Of a DNA stretch of 45,595 nt, positions 15,576 through 22,080 are shown one piece after another (positions within the stretch are counted from its first letter, which is position 1; each line of letters starts with the position of its first letter). Source of the stretch: an uncultured Bacillaceae bacterium (GTDB lineage: Bacteria; Bacillota; Bacilli; Bacillales; Caldibacillaceae); assembly GCA_937951955.1 (NCBI GenBank), contig CALGAD010000028.1:1-45595 (forward strand), in the 5' to 3' direction. The notes beneath the pieces were generated by a model. The model made no database searches and was not told the DNA's origin. It saw nothing but the letters and a program-made list of their open reading frames with translations. The translations under genes and the position numbers were made by a program.

Positions 15576-16296
15576 GGCTCATTTTCTCCCCTGCATATTT
15601 TTCTGTCAAAATCATATACACCTCTTCTAACGAACTGGCATTGTATTTTTCCATGATTTGTTGTGGCGCACCCGCTTCCACGATTCTCCCGTTATCAATC
15701 AAAAGCACGCGATCGGCAACCTGGACAACTTCATTCATATCATGGGAAGTAAAGACAACGGAATGCCCCTGTAAAGCCAGTTGTCTGATAATTTTCCGCA
15801 TTTTAATCCTCCCTCGCGGATCCAGATCGGCCGTAGGTTCATCTAAAAAAACGATTTTCGGATTATGAAGTGTTGCCAGGGCAATGGCTAATCTTTTTTT
15901 CTGACCACCAGATAGTGTATAAACTTGAGCCTTTTTCACATGATCCAATTCAAAAAGTGTGAGCATTTTCTTTGTCATTTCTTCCCGGTTTCTGATGTTA
16001 TAGAAATTACAAAAAATCCGGATATTTTCTTCTACAGACAAATGATAAAAAAAAGGCGTATTTTGGAGCTGTGCCCCCATATCCTTTTTCCGGTCTAAAC
16101 CATCTAGTTGAATAGAACCAGAATCCGGATTTCTCATCCCTAAAATCATTTCGACGGTCGTTGTTTTCCCCGCTCCATTTGGGCCGATCATCGCTAACAC
16201 TTCGCGGGCATAAATGGAAAAACTGATGCCCCGAATGACTTCTCTTTCACCATATTGCTTTTTTAACGACTTCACATCCACTAATTTTCTCCCCAT
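15568..16296 (-). CDS. ABC exporter ATP-binding protein
   Basis: 242 aa. Walker A is GPNGAGKTTT (about residues 38-47), signature LSGGQKKRLAIA, Walker B IVFLDEPTADLD and switch VVFTSHDMNEV. The CcmA/DRA-type features (QLQNTPFFYHLSVEENIRIF) indicate an ABC-2 exporter. The upstream padR gene ends 12 bases before this start and the permease gene overlaps its end, so all three genes form an operon. Export substrate is not determinable from sequence. Confidence 0.93.
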   Translation of the reverse strand: MGRKLVDVKSLKKQYGEREVIRGISFSIYAREVLAMIGPNGAGKTTTVEMILGMRNPDSGSIQLDGLDRKKDMGAQLQNTPFFYHLSVEENIRIFCNFYNIRNREEMTKKMLTLFELDHVKKAQVYTLSGGQKKRLAIALATLHNPKIVFLDEPTADLDPRGRIKMRKIIRQLALQGHSVVFTSHDMNEVVQVADRVLLIDNGRIVEAGAPQQIMEKYNASSLEEVYMILTEKYAGEKMSHG

Positions 16297-16308
16297 GGAA
16301 AACTCCCC

Positions 16309-16836
16309 TTATTTTTTATTCAAATAATCCAATACCGTTTTCAAAAGTTTGATATCCAATTCCAGATGTTTCCGGCCATTTTCAAAAACCGCTTCCGAAA
16401 GAAAATCACCTTTTTTGTCATGAAGCGGTTGTTTTTCCCAATCCCAGAACAATAATTCTTTTTCAAACTGATGGATTTGTTGCTCAATGAGTGGTGTTAA
16501 CTTATTTATTGGCAAATCTTTTGCAAACGCCAGTAGCGTATAAAGCTTTTTCGGAAAAGAATATAGTTCTTCTTGCCAGCTTTCCAATAGTAAACGATTA
16601 AATTCCTCCTCTCCCTTTTCGGTAATTTCATAGACAGCCTTGTTGCGGTGTCCCGATTGTTCTGTTTCTTTAATACGAATGAATCCCTGGGAGCTTAACG
16701 ATTTCAAAGCGTAATAAATAGAGCCCGGTAAAACACCACTCCATCTTTCCACCTGACTGACTTTTAACAATTCGTAAATTTCATAGCCGTGCATCGGTTG
16801 TTTGCTGAGGATGCCGAGAACGATTAATTTAATCAC
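16309..16836 (-). CDS. PadR-family transcriptional regulator
   Basis: 175 aa. The N-terminal winged helix is textbook PadR: VLGILSKQPMHGYEIYELL, then GVLPGSIYYALKSLSSQGFI and AVYEITEKGEEEF. The C-terminal part (about residues 85-175) is a longer helical dimerisation or ligand domain, as in subfamily 1 (PadR, ~176 aa). Start is GTG at 16836 with GGAGGG eight bases upstream; the codon gives Met-Ile-Lys-Leu-Ile. First gene of an operon with an ABC exporter. Two tandem 14-bp palindromes just upstream are the obvious binding sites, so it probably represses its own operon and is released by the exported compound (inference). Confidence 0.93.
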   Translation of the reverse strand: MIKLIVLGILSKQPMHGYEIYELLKVSQVERWSGVLPGSIYYALKSLSSQGFIRIKETEQSGHRNKAVYEITEKGEEEFNRLLLESWQEELYSFPKKLYTLLAFAKDLPINKLTPLIEQQIHQFEKELLFWDWEKQPLHDKKGDFLSEAVFENGRKHLELDIKLLKTVLDYLNKK

Positions 16837-16855
16837 GACGAATTCCCTCCTTTAT

Positions 16856-16883
16856 ATTCAAATTTGAATATTCAAGTTTGAAT
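16856..16883 (-). promoter_or_regulatory. Tandem PadR operator
   Basis: Two directly abutting 14-mers, ATTCAAATTTGAAT (16856-16869) and ATTCAAGTTTGAAT (16870-16883). Both are inverted repeats and they differ only at the centre. They cover the region from just after the -10 box to the ribosome binding site of padR, ideal for repression. Confidence 0.75.
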
Positions 16884-16885
16884 AA

Positions 16886-16914
16886 ATAATAGCACGATTT
16901 ATCTGAAATTTCAA
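16886..16914 (-). promoter_or_regulatory. Promoter of the padR-ABC operon
   Basis: Minus strand TTGAAA (16909-16914), 17-base spacer, TATTAT (16886-16891), immediately upstream of the tandem operator. Confidence 0.65.
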
Positions 16915-17076
16915 TAACTTTTATTCATTTTGTAAAATTTCGGAGCGATCCCTTTCATCTCTTGAGTCAATAAAGAAGCAGAAGTTTACAAATATGACTT
17001 GGAAAAAAGTTGTATAAATTTAAAAAGAGCGGAAAAAATAATTCTACAAAGGTTTCGTGTATTCCCCCCATATTTC

Positions 17077-17107
17077 AGGACAAACTGAAAACGTTTGTCC
17101 TTTTTTA
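17077..17107 (+). terminator. Orphan intrinsic terminator (possible 3' end of a small RNA)
   Basis: AGGACAAA, 9-base loop, TTTGTCC followed by TTTTTTATTTTT on the plus strand. No plus-strand gene lies upstream within this intergenic space. Confidence 0.6.
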
Positions 17108-17273
17108 TTTTTAAAATATTACCCTCTTTAACACAGAGACATTAATTCCATGATTTTGCGCCATATTATTTTATCGTCATTTGTAAAAATCGTGTCTTCG
17201 TGCACAATATCGAATGACAGGGATTAAGACACGTCCACATCACTTCATGAGGAAATACGGAGGATATTCGTGC

Positions 17274-18122
17274 ATGGCAGATCATAATATAAACACAGAA
17301 TTCAGCACCGGTACTTATCAAGAAGTAAATGGTATCAATATTTACTATGAATGGTATCCCCATGCTACATCACAAAAGACCATCATTTTCTTACACGGTT
17401 TTCTCGCTTCGTGCTTTTGTTTTCGGCACCTGATTCGTGAATTAAAGGAAGACTATTCCATTATCACCATTGACATCCCTCCTTTTGGAAAAAGTGGTAA
17501 ATCACTCTCCTTTGAATATTCCTACCGCAACATCGCCCGGACGCTCAATTGTTTGTTACAAGAGCTAAACATAACCAGGGCAATTTTAGTCGGACATTCC
17601 ATGGGCGGACAGATCGGCTTACATATGATTAACGACCAACCGGAAAAATTTGAGCTGGCCGTCCTTTTGGCCAGCTCCGGATATTTACAAAGAGCCCGCC
17701 CCTGGGCCATTGCCCTTAGCTATCTTCCCGGGGCCCATCTATTTGTAAAGCGCCATTTCATTCGAACTGGTGGCGTGCAGGGAAACCTGGAACAAGTAGT
17801 ACACGATCGGGCACTGATTACCGAAGAGATGAAAAATGGCTACCTTGAACCTTTTTTACAAAATGATGGAATTTTCCGGGCACTGGCGAAAATGCTTCGC
17901 GACCGTGAAGGGGACTTACCGAGTGAAGTTTTACACAAAATCATGACGCCGTGTTATTTAATCTGGGGGGAAAACGACCGCATTGTTCCTCTTTCTGTCG
18001 GCAAACGACTGGCACATGATTTACCTCATGCCGAGCTTTTTGTTTTTCCAGAAACCGGTCATTTATTGCAAGAAGAAAGGCCGCAGGAAATCTGTCAGAT
18101 AATAAAGAAATTAATTCGTTAA
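17274..18122 (+). CDS. yugF: Alpha/beta hydrolase (YugF-like)
   Basis: 282-aa cytoplasmic hydrolase. The oxyanion motif HGF is at 41-43, the nucleophile elbow GHSMGG has Ser109, the acid is Asp235 in WGENDRIVP and the base is His263 in ETGHLLQEE, so the triad is complete. Stretches such as DIPPFGKSGKS, LASSGYLQR and REGDLPSEVL match B. subtilis YugF. CGGAGG precedes the ATG at 17274; the open frame upstream lacks a site. Natural substrate is unknown. The downstream PatB-like gene starts 53 bases later without a terminator, so they are likely co-transcribed. Confidence 0.88.
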   Translation: MADHNINTEFSTGTYQEVNGINIYYEWYPHATSQKTIIFLHGFLASCFCFRHLIRELKEDYSIITIDIPPFGKSGKSLSFEYSYRNIARTLNCLLQELNITRAILVGHSMGGQIGLHMINDQPEKFELAVLLASSGYLQRARPWAIALSYLPGAHLFVKRHFIRTGGVQGNLEQVVHDRALITEEMKNGYLEPFLQNDGIFRALAKMLRDREGDLPSEVLHKIMTPCYLIWGENDRIVPLSVGKRLAHDLPHAELFVFPETGHLLQEERPQEICQIIKKLIR

Positions 18123-18175
18123 AAAGGAAAACTACCTGTGGTAAGATGGAAAGAGGAGAAAAAGGAGGGGTTTTT

Positions 18176-19339
18176 ATGTCAATATTTGATATGGAAATTG
18201 ACCGCAAAAATTCGGACTCTGTAAAATGGAACGGTATGAAGCATCTATACGGAACGAATGATCTACTACCGATGTGGGTCGCCGATATGGATTTTCAAGC
18301 CCCGCAGCAAGTGATTCAGGCTTTAATGGACCGAATCCAGCACGGTGTGTTCGGATATGCCCTTTCTTCCAGGACAATAACAGAGGCCATTATCAATTGG
18401 ACGAAAAAACGATATAAATGGGATATCAAAGAGGAGTGGATCGTTCTCTGTTCCGGAGTAGTGAAATCCATCGCCTTTTCTATTCAAGCTTTAACAAATG
18501 AAGGAGATAAAATCCTTATCCAAACTCCAATCTACCCGCCTTTCGTACGCATGATCGAGACGAATAACCGGACGGTGGTCCGGAACCCGTTAGTTTTAAA
18601 AGGTGATCGATACGAGATTGATTTTCAGCACTTCGAAGACCAATTAAAATCCGGTGTAAAATTAGTTTTATTATGCAGTCCACATAACCCGACAGGACGG
18701 GTCTGGACGCGGGAGGAATTAGAAAGGATCGCTGCGTTATGCGAGCAATATGATATTCCCATTGTATCAGATGAAATCCATGGCGATTTGATTTTTCCAT
18801 CCTATGAACAAATTCCCATTAGTTCTCTTAATGATCAAACGGAAAATCGGACGATCACTTTATTCGCTCCGAGTAAAACGTTCAATATTCCCGGACTGCA
18901 ATGTTCTGTCATGGTTATTCCGGATGCCGACATCCGGCGGAAAATCAAAAAACAGATGGATCAAGTAGCCTTCCACGGACCGAACCTGCTAGGAGTTGTG
19001 GCGGCAGAAGCGGCTTATACATATGGAGAAGACTGGCTCGATGAATTGAATCAATACATAGCAGAAAACGTGAGGTTAACAAAGGAATTCATCGAAAAAG
19101 AAATCCCCCATGTTCACGTGATTTCATCACAGGGGACGTATCTCGTGTGGCTTGACTGCCGCGAACTCGGTTTGACGGAAAAAGAATTAATGGACCGATT
19201 AATCAAAAAGGGAAAACTCGCCGTGGAACCGGGAACGAAATACGGTCCCGAAGGCGAAGGTTTCGTGCGAATGAATGTTGGCTGTCCACGAAAAACTTTG
19301 TTGGAAGGTTTAAAACGGTTGAAATACGCTCTCGCATAA
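18176..19339 (+). CDS. patB: PatB/MalY-type pyridoxal-phosphate C-S lyase (aminotransferase fold)
   Basis: 387 aa, fold-type I PLP enzyme of the MalY/PatB family, usually cystathionine beta-lyase that makes homocysteine from cystathionine. Diagnostic parts: DLLPMWVADMDFQAP near residues 29-43, SPHNPTGRVW, SDEIHGDL and APSKTFNIPGLQ with Lys234 as PLP lysine. AAGGAGG precedes the ATG at 18176; ten upstream codons of the open frame overlap this site and are not coding. It follows the yugF-like gene closely and ends at a strong terminator (19409-19452). Aminotransferase activity is a less likely alternative. Confidence 0.88.
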   Translation: MSIFDMEIDRKNSDSVKWNGMKHLYGTNDLLPMWVADMDFQAPQQVIQALMDRIQHGVFGYALSSRTITEAIINWTKKRYKWDIKEEWIVLCSGVVKSIAFSIQALTNEGDKILIQTPIYPPFVRMIETNNRTVVRNPLVLKGDRYEIDFQHFEDQLKSGVKLVLLCSPHNPTGRVWTREELERIAALCEQYDIPIVSDEIHGDLIFPSYEQIPISSLNDQTENRTITLFAPSKTFNIPGLQCSVMVIPDADIRRKIKKQMDQVAFHGPNLLGVVAAEAAYTYGEDWLDELNQYIAENVRLTKEFIEKEIPHVHVISSQGTYLVWLDCRELGLTEKELMDRLIKKGKLAVEPGTKYGPEGEGFVRMNVGCPRKTLLEGLKRLKYALA

Positions 19340-19408
19340 TATCCATTCCCATTTAATCTTTAACAAGCACATCTGGTTATTGATATACCCAATATTTTTT
19401 AACAAATA

Positions 19409-19452
19409 CGGCAAGTGAAGAAAATAGCCTCTTCCACTTGCCGATTATTTTT
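19409..19452 (+). terminator. Terminator after patB
   Basis: CGGCAAGTG..AGA pairs with TCT..CACTTGCCG, then ATTATTTTT on the plus strand. Confidence 0.85.
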
Positions 19453-19524
19453 CCATTCTGATTTTTTATGCTAAAAGAAATCTCAATCCTTAATTTTTTC
19501 GTACGGACTAATCATACGCTGGAA

Positions 19525-19812
19525 TTACATAGACTGATACATTTCCGGCTCACCGTGATCATTCAAATCAATGCAAAGATCTTGACCTTCGAGATACCAT
19601 TCATCGTCTTTTTCCATAAAAAATGTAATCCCCTCTTTTTCCAGTTGCACACCGGGGTCAATAGGGGTATCTTTCCTGATTCCGAGGGTAAACCCATTGC
19701 TAGACATTCGATAGCTAGCAAATTGAATATAAAAGCGAATGCAGTCGCCTTTTCCTAAGCCTAGTTCATCTTTGTACCAGGCAAATACTTCCTCAGACAT
19801 TTTAATTTGCAT
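19525..19812 (-). CDS. HesB/IscA-fold protein (YneR-like)
   Basis: 95-aa protein resembling B. subtilis YneR: EVFAWYKDELGLGKGDCIRF, then FTLGIRKDTPIDPG and GITFFMEKDDEWYLEGQDL. It has the HesB/IscA beta-fold, but the three conserved iron-sulfur-ligand cysteines of IscA are absent. Only Cys24 and Cys80 are present, so cluster assembly is doubtful. AGGAG with 9-nt spacing precedes the ATG. The upstream region has an extended -10 element and two TGTGA-N6-TCACA-type palindromes, suggesting tight control. Confidence 0.82.
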   Translation of the reverse strand: MQIKMSEEVFAWYKDELGLGKGDCIRFYIQFASYRMSSNGFTLGIRKDTPIDPGVQLEKEGITFFMEKDDEWYLEGQDLCIDLNDHGEPEMYQSM

Positions 19813-19828
19813 CGTTTAACACTCCTAT

Positions 19829-19844
19829 TGTGAATATTTTCACA
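19829..19844. promoter_or_regulatory. TGTGA-N6-TCACA palindrome, proximal site
   Basis: TGTGAATATTTTCACA fits the CRP/FNR-type half-site consensus exactly. It sits downstream of the extended -10 TGGTATAAT (minus strand, TATAAT at 19860-19865), in the early transcribed region of the yneR-like gene, a repressing position. Confidence 0.5.
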
Positions 19845-19897
19845 TTCTATTCTAAAAAAATTATACCATACCCATCATCAGGAAAATTTGAATAGTT

Positions 19898-19913
19898 TGT
19901 GAAGATATTCACT
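19898..19913. promoter_or_regulatory. TGTGA-N6-TCACT palindrome, distal site
   Basis: TGTGAAGATATTCACT matches the same pattern at 9 of 10 half-site bases. Its centre is 69 bases from the proximal site and about 50 bases upstream of the predicted start, which would allow activation or DNA looping. Confidence 0.45.
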
Positions 19914-19969
19914 AGTTGTTTCAACTATCTTCAATGACCGGAAGCTGCTATTTTGTTACCACTTCTTAA

Positions 19970-20764
19970 TTAAAAGAACTCATCCAACAACTGATAATAA
20001 GCGATTTTGTCATCATCCATTTGATTAAGCCCGTACTCCTGAAAAAACAAGGCGACCCAGTCGGCACCAAATTTACGTTTTAATCCTCTGGCAATTAAAG
20101 CTAGATCCTGGTAGCGGTCAGCAACTCCGCCCCTGCCCCAATCGATATATCCGCTGATTTTCCCTTTAGCGATCAATATATTAGGTAAGCAAAAATCACC
20201 GTGGGTAAAAACCAGGTCCTCGGTTTCAGGTTTTCTCTTTAACAGCTCTTCATATAATCCGGCGGCTGTCCTTCCCTGACGAATTGGATCAAAATTTTCC
20301 TCATCAACAAGTCCCCTGTCCATCCGTTTCTTTGCCTCATTTAATTTTCTATCCAGCCGATTGGAAAAGGGACAGTTGTGAATATCTAAACTGTGGATTG
20401 CTCGCAAACCATGCGCGAGTATTCGGATGAATTCCCGTAAATTCGTATGAAAAGAGGGATCACTGGATACGCGCCCTTTGATTTCACTTATTAACAAATA
20501 TTCATGTGTTCGGCTACTTGCAAAGGCCAGTACTTTCGGTACTGGCAGTTTTCCGTCCAGCCATTGCAATATGGCCCCTTCTCTTTTTAAATCAAGGCGC
20601 AATGTTTTCGCTGTAATTTTTAAATATCTTCTTGAATTTTTTTCATCTGTAAGCAAATAGACACAAGAGCCTGATTTTCCAATAAGAATCGGCTGCCAGT
20701 GGCTTGAAGCGACGTGCTTCCGGATCTGAATCGGCAATGTTTCTATATCCCATTCACCCATCAT
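19970..20764 (-). CDS. Aminoglycoside 3'-phosphotransferase family protein (APH(3')-like)
   Basis: 264 aa, the same length as neomycin phosphotransferase II. Kinase residues sit at the same numbers as in APH(3') enzymes: Lys49 (YLKI), Asp190 and Asn195 in THGDFCLPN, and Asp208 in GYIDWG. The family C-terminus VADRYQDLAL...YYQLLDEFF is present. It would use ATP or GTP to phosphorylate the 3'-hydroxyl of kanamycin or neomycin-like drugs. Two adjacent ATGs (20764, 20761) follow GGAGAGAGG. Flanked by ordinary chromosomal genes with no mobile element beside it, so it looks like an intrinsic gene. Activity is inferred from sequence only. Confidence 0.88.
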   Translation of the reverse strand: MMGEWDIETLPIQIRKHVASSHWQPILIGKSGSCVYLLTDEKNSRRYLKITAKTLRLDLKREGAILQWLDGKLPVPKVLAFASSRTHEYLLISEIKGRVSSDPSFHTNLREFIRILAHGLRAIHSLDIHNCPFSNRLDRKLNEAKKRMDRGLVDEENFDPIRQGRTAAGLYEELLKRKPETEDLVFTHGDFCLPNILIAKGKISGYIDWGRGGVADRYQDLALIARGLKRKFGADWVALFFQEYGLNQMDDDKIAYYQLLDEFF

Positions 20765-20790
20765 ATACCTCTCTCCGGTTCAAAATTCCG

Positions 20791-20821
20791 AAAAAAATCA
20801 TGGTTCAGGCGCTCAAACCAT
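20791..20821 (-). terminator. Terminator of the small membrane protein gene
   Basis: Minus strand ATGGTT..GAGCGCC..AACCAT hairpin followed by GATTTTTTT, 20 bases past the stop. Confidence 0.75.
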
Positions 20822-20840
20822 AATCAAGTCAAGAAATCCA

Positions 20841-21077
20841 TCATTTCGTTGATAATGGATGACTGTTCTGTTCATCTTCCTTTTCCATAAGGGTTTCTTG
20901 CAACTGCTCTTCCAGTTTTTTCGCCTGCTCTTCCTGTCTTTTTGATACTTTTCGCACCCAGAGGAAAACAAGCACACAAGCGATTAGAAAAACAGAAAAA
21001 GTTAATAATGCGGGAATGTATTCAGTTTTATCCTCTGGAAAGTAAAGGAATAACATGCCGAGGTTGAATCGAATCAT
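20841..21077 (-). CDS. Small single-pass membrane protein, unknown function
   Basis: 78 aa. Residues 22-42 (YIPALLTFSVFLIACVLVFLW) form one membrane helix, followed by a strongly charged, probably coiled-coil segment (KRQEEQAKKLEEQLQETLMEKE). I do not recognise a family. The ATG at 21077 is preceded by AAAGGGCG and seven Ts; the longer open frame upstream is the loop of a hairpin and unlikely to be translated. The ribosome binding site is part of a terminator-like stem whose other arm lies next to the ppiB stop. Confidence 0.7.
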   Translation of the reverse strand: MIRFNLGMLFLYFPEDKTEYIPALLTFSVFLIACVLVFLWVRKVSKRQEEQAKKLEEQLQETLMEKEDEQNSHPLSTK

Positions 21078-21161
21078 AAAAAAATCGCCCTTTCTGTGCT
21101 TTTCCTTCCGTTTAGTATACCAAACTTTTCGGAATAAACAAAACAAACAGAAAAGGGCGAT
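21078..21161 (-). terminator. Terminator/attenuator between ppiB and the small membrane protein
   Basis: Minus strand arms ACAGAAAAGGGCGAT complement (21147-21161) and ATCGCCCTTTCTGT complement (21084-21097) pair with one bulge, then seven Us run straight into the AUG of the next gene. The loop of about 50 bases carries an extended -10 (TGGTATACT, 21114-21119). A transcript from this internal promoter lacks the 5' arm and leaves the ribosome site free. Confidence 0.6.
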
Positions 21162-21170
21162 AAAGCTTTT

Positions 21171-21773
21171 TTAATCCTGGACGGTAATTTTTTCAATCAC
21201 TACATCTTGTAACGGCCTATCCTGAGCATCCGTGGGGACAGCTGCGATTTTATCGACAACCTCCATTCCCTGGATTACATGCCCGAACACGGTATGGCGG
21301 AAATCGAGCCACGGTGTACCGCCATGTTCTACATAATAGTCAATAGCTTCCTGGGGATAACCTGCCGTTTTCATCTGATCCTTAAACATAGGGTTGAGTT
21401 CTTGGTTCTGAACGATGAAAAACTGGCTCCCGTTTGTATTCGGCCCGGCATTCGCCATACTCAATGCACCGCGAAAATTAAATAAGTAAGGGGAAAATTC
21501 ATCTGCAAACGGCTGACCGTAAATACTTTCTCCGCCAGCTCCTGTTCCGGTAGGATCCCCTCCTTGAATCATGAAACCGTCAATCACCCGATGGAAAGTT
21601 ACGCCTTCATAATAGCCGTTTTGGGCATGGGTGAGGAAATTTTCCACCGCCTTAGGGGCATATGTAGGGAATAATTTGCATTGAATTGTTCCATGATTCG
21701 TTACGATTTCCACAACAACCTCATCTTCAGAAACGGATGTTGTCAGTTGTGGAAAGGTATATGATTCACTCAT
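21171..21773 (-). CDS. ppiB: Peptidyl-prolyl cis-trans isomerase, cyclophilin type
   Basis: 200-aa cytoplasmic cyclophilin that speeds proline isomerisation during folding. Catalytic features are intact: VTFHRVIDGFMIQGGDPTGT with the active Arg, then MANAGPNTNGSQFFIV and DFRHTVFGHV. It is longer than B. subtilis PpiB (143 aa), with an N-terminal extension of about 20 residues and an insert around DQMKTAGYPQEAIDYYVEHG, as in a common Firmicute variant. AGGAGATG precedes the ATG. A TTGCAT-17-TACGAT promoter lies about 40 bases upstream. Confidence 0.93.
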   Translation of the reverse strand: MSESYTFPQLTTSVSEDEVVVEIVTNHGTIQCKLFPTYAPKAVENFLTHAQNGYYEGVTFHRVIDGFMIQGGDPTGTGAGGESIYGQPFADEFSPYLFNFRGALSMANAGPNTNGSQFFIVQNQELNPMFKDQMKTAGYPQEAIDYYVEHGGTPWLDFRHTVFGHVIQGMEVVDKIAAVPTDAQDRPLQDVVIEKITVQD

Positions 21774-21812
21774 GGTTTCATCTCCTGTCTCCAGTAAAAT
21801 AATTCTTTTTGT

Positions 21813-21841
21813 ATCGTAATCGATTCTTATTTAATATGCAA
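21813..21841 (-). promoter_or_regulatory. Promoter of ppiB
   Basis: Minus strand TTGCAT (21836-21841), 17-base spacer, TACGAT (21813-21818). Confidence 0.5.
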
Positions 21842-22020
21842 GAAACGTGACAGACATTTGTCCTTTTTTATGCAAAAAAGGGAAATTCACATGGCATATT
21901 TCACCGCAGATCGTGATTAGAGGAGTGAGAAAAATGAAAGAATTTCGTAAATAACCATCGTAAAACCTTTACAATTTCGCATGAATCCATTTTATACTGA
22001 TTAATCGCGATATGGCAAAC

Positions 22021-22049
22021 TTTCTTTCGATTCCGAAGTAAGCTATACT
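22021..22049 (+). promoter_or_regulatory. Possible promoter of the MFS gene
   Basis: TATACT (22044-22049) with a weak -35 TTTCTT (22021-22026) at 17-base spacing. Confidence 0.35.
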
Positions 22050-22080
22050 ATTTAGGGAGGCTAAATATTCTGGAAGGTGA

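Larger units (their letters stand above)
16837..17273. other. Gene-free region with padR control sites and an orphan terminator
   Basis: This 437-base interval holds the padR promoter and operator on its left. In the middle is a terminator-like hairpin (17077-17107) with no visible gene behind it. On the right are the leader and ribosome binding site of the yugF-like gene. The rest is AT-rich with no convincing ORF. Confidence 0.6.
21774..22080. other. Intergenic region between ppiB and the MFS gene
   Basis: Holds the ppiB promoter, an A/T hairpin CCTTTTTT-ATGC-AAAAAAGG (21862-21881), and a six-codon mini-ORF MKEFRK (21934-21954) with a good AGAGGAG site. Near 22021-22049 it holds the probable MFS promoter. 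No larger gene seen. Confidence 0.5.

Noticed and set aside
17085..17098. CcpA cre-like sequence TGAAAACGTTTGTC
   Set aside because: Only partly fits the consensus and is fully explained as the loop and arm of a terminator hairpin.
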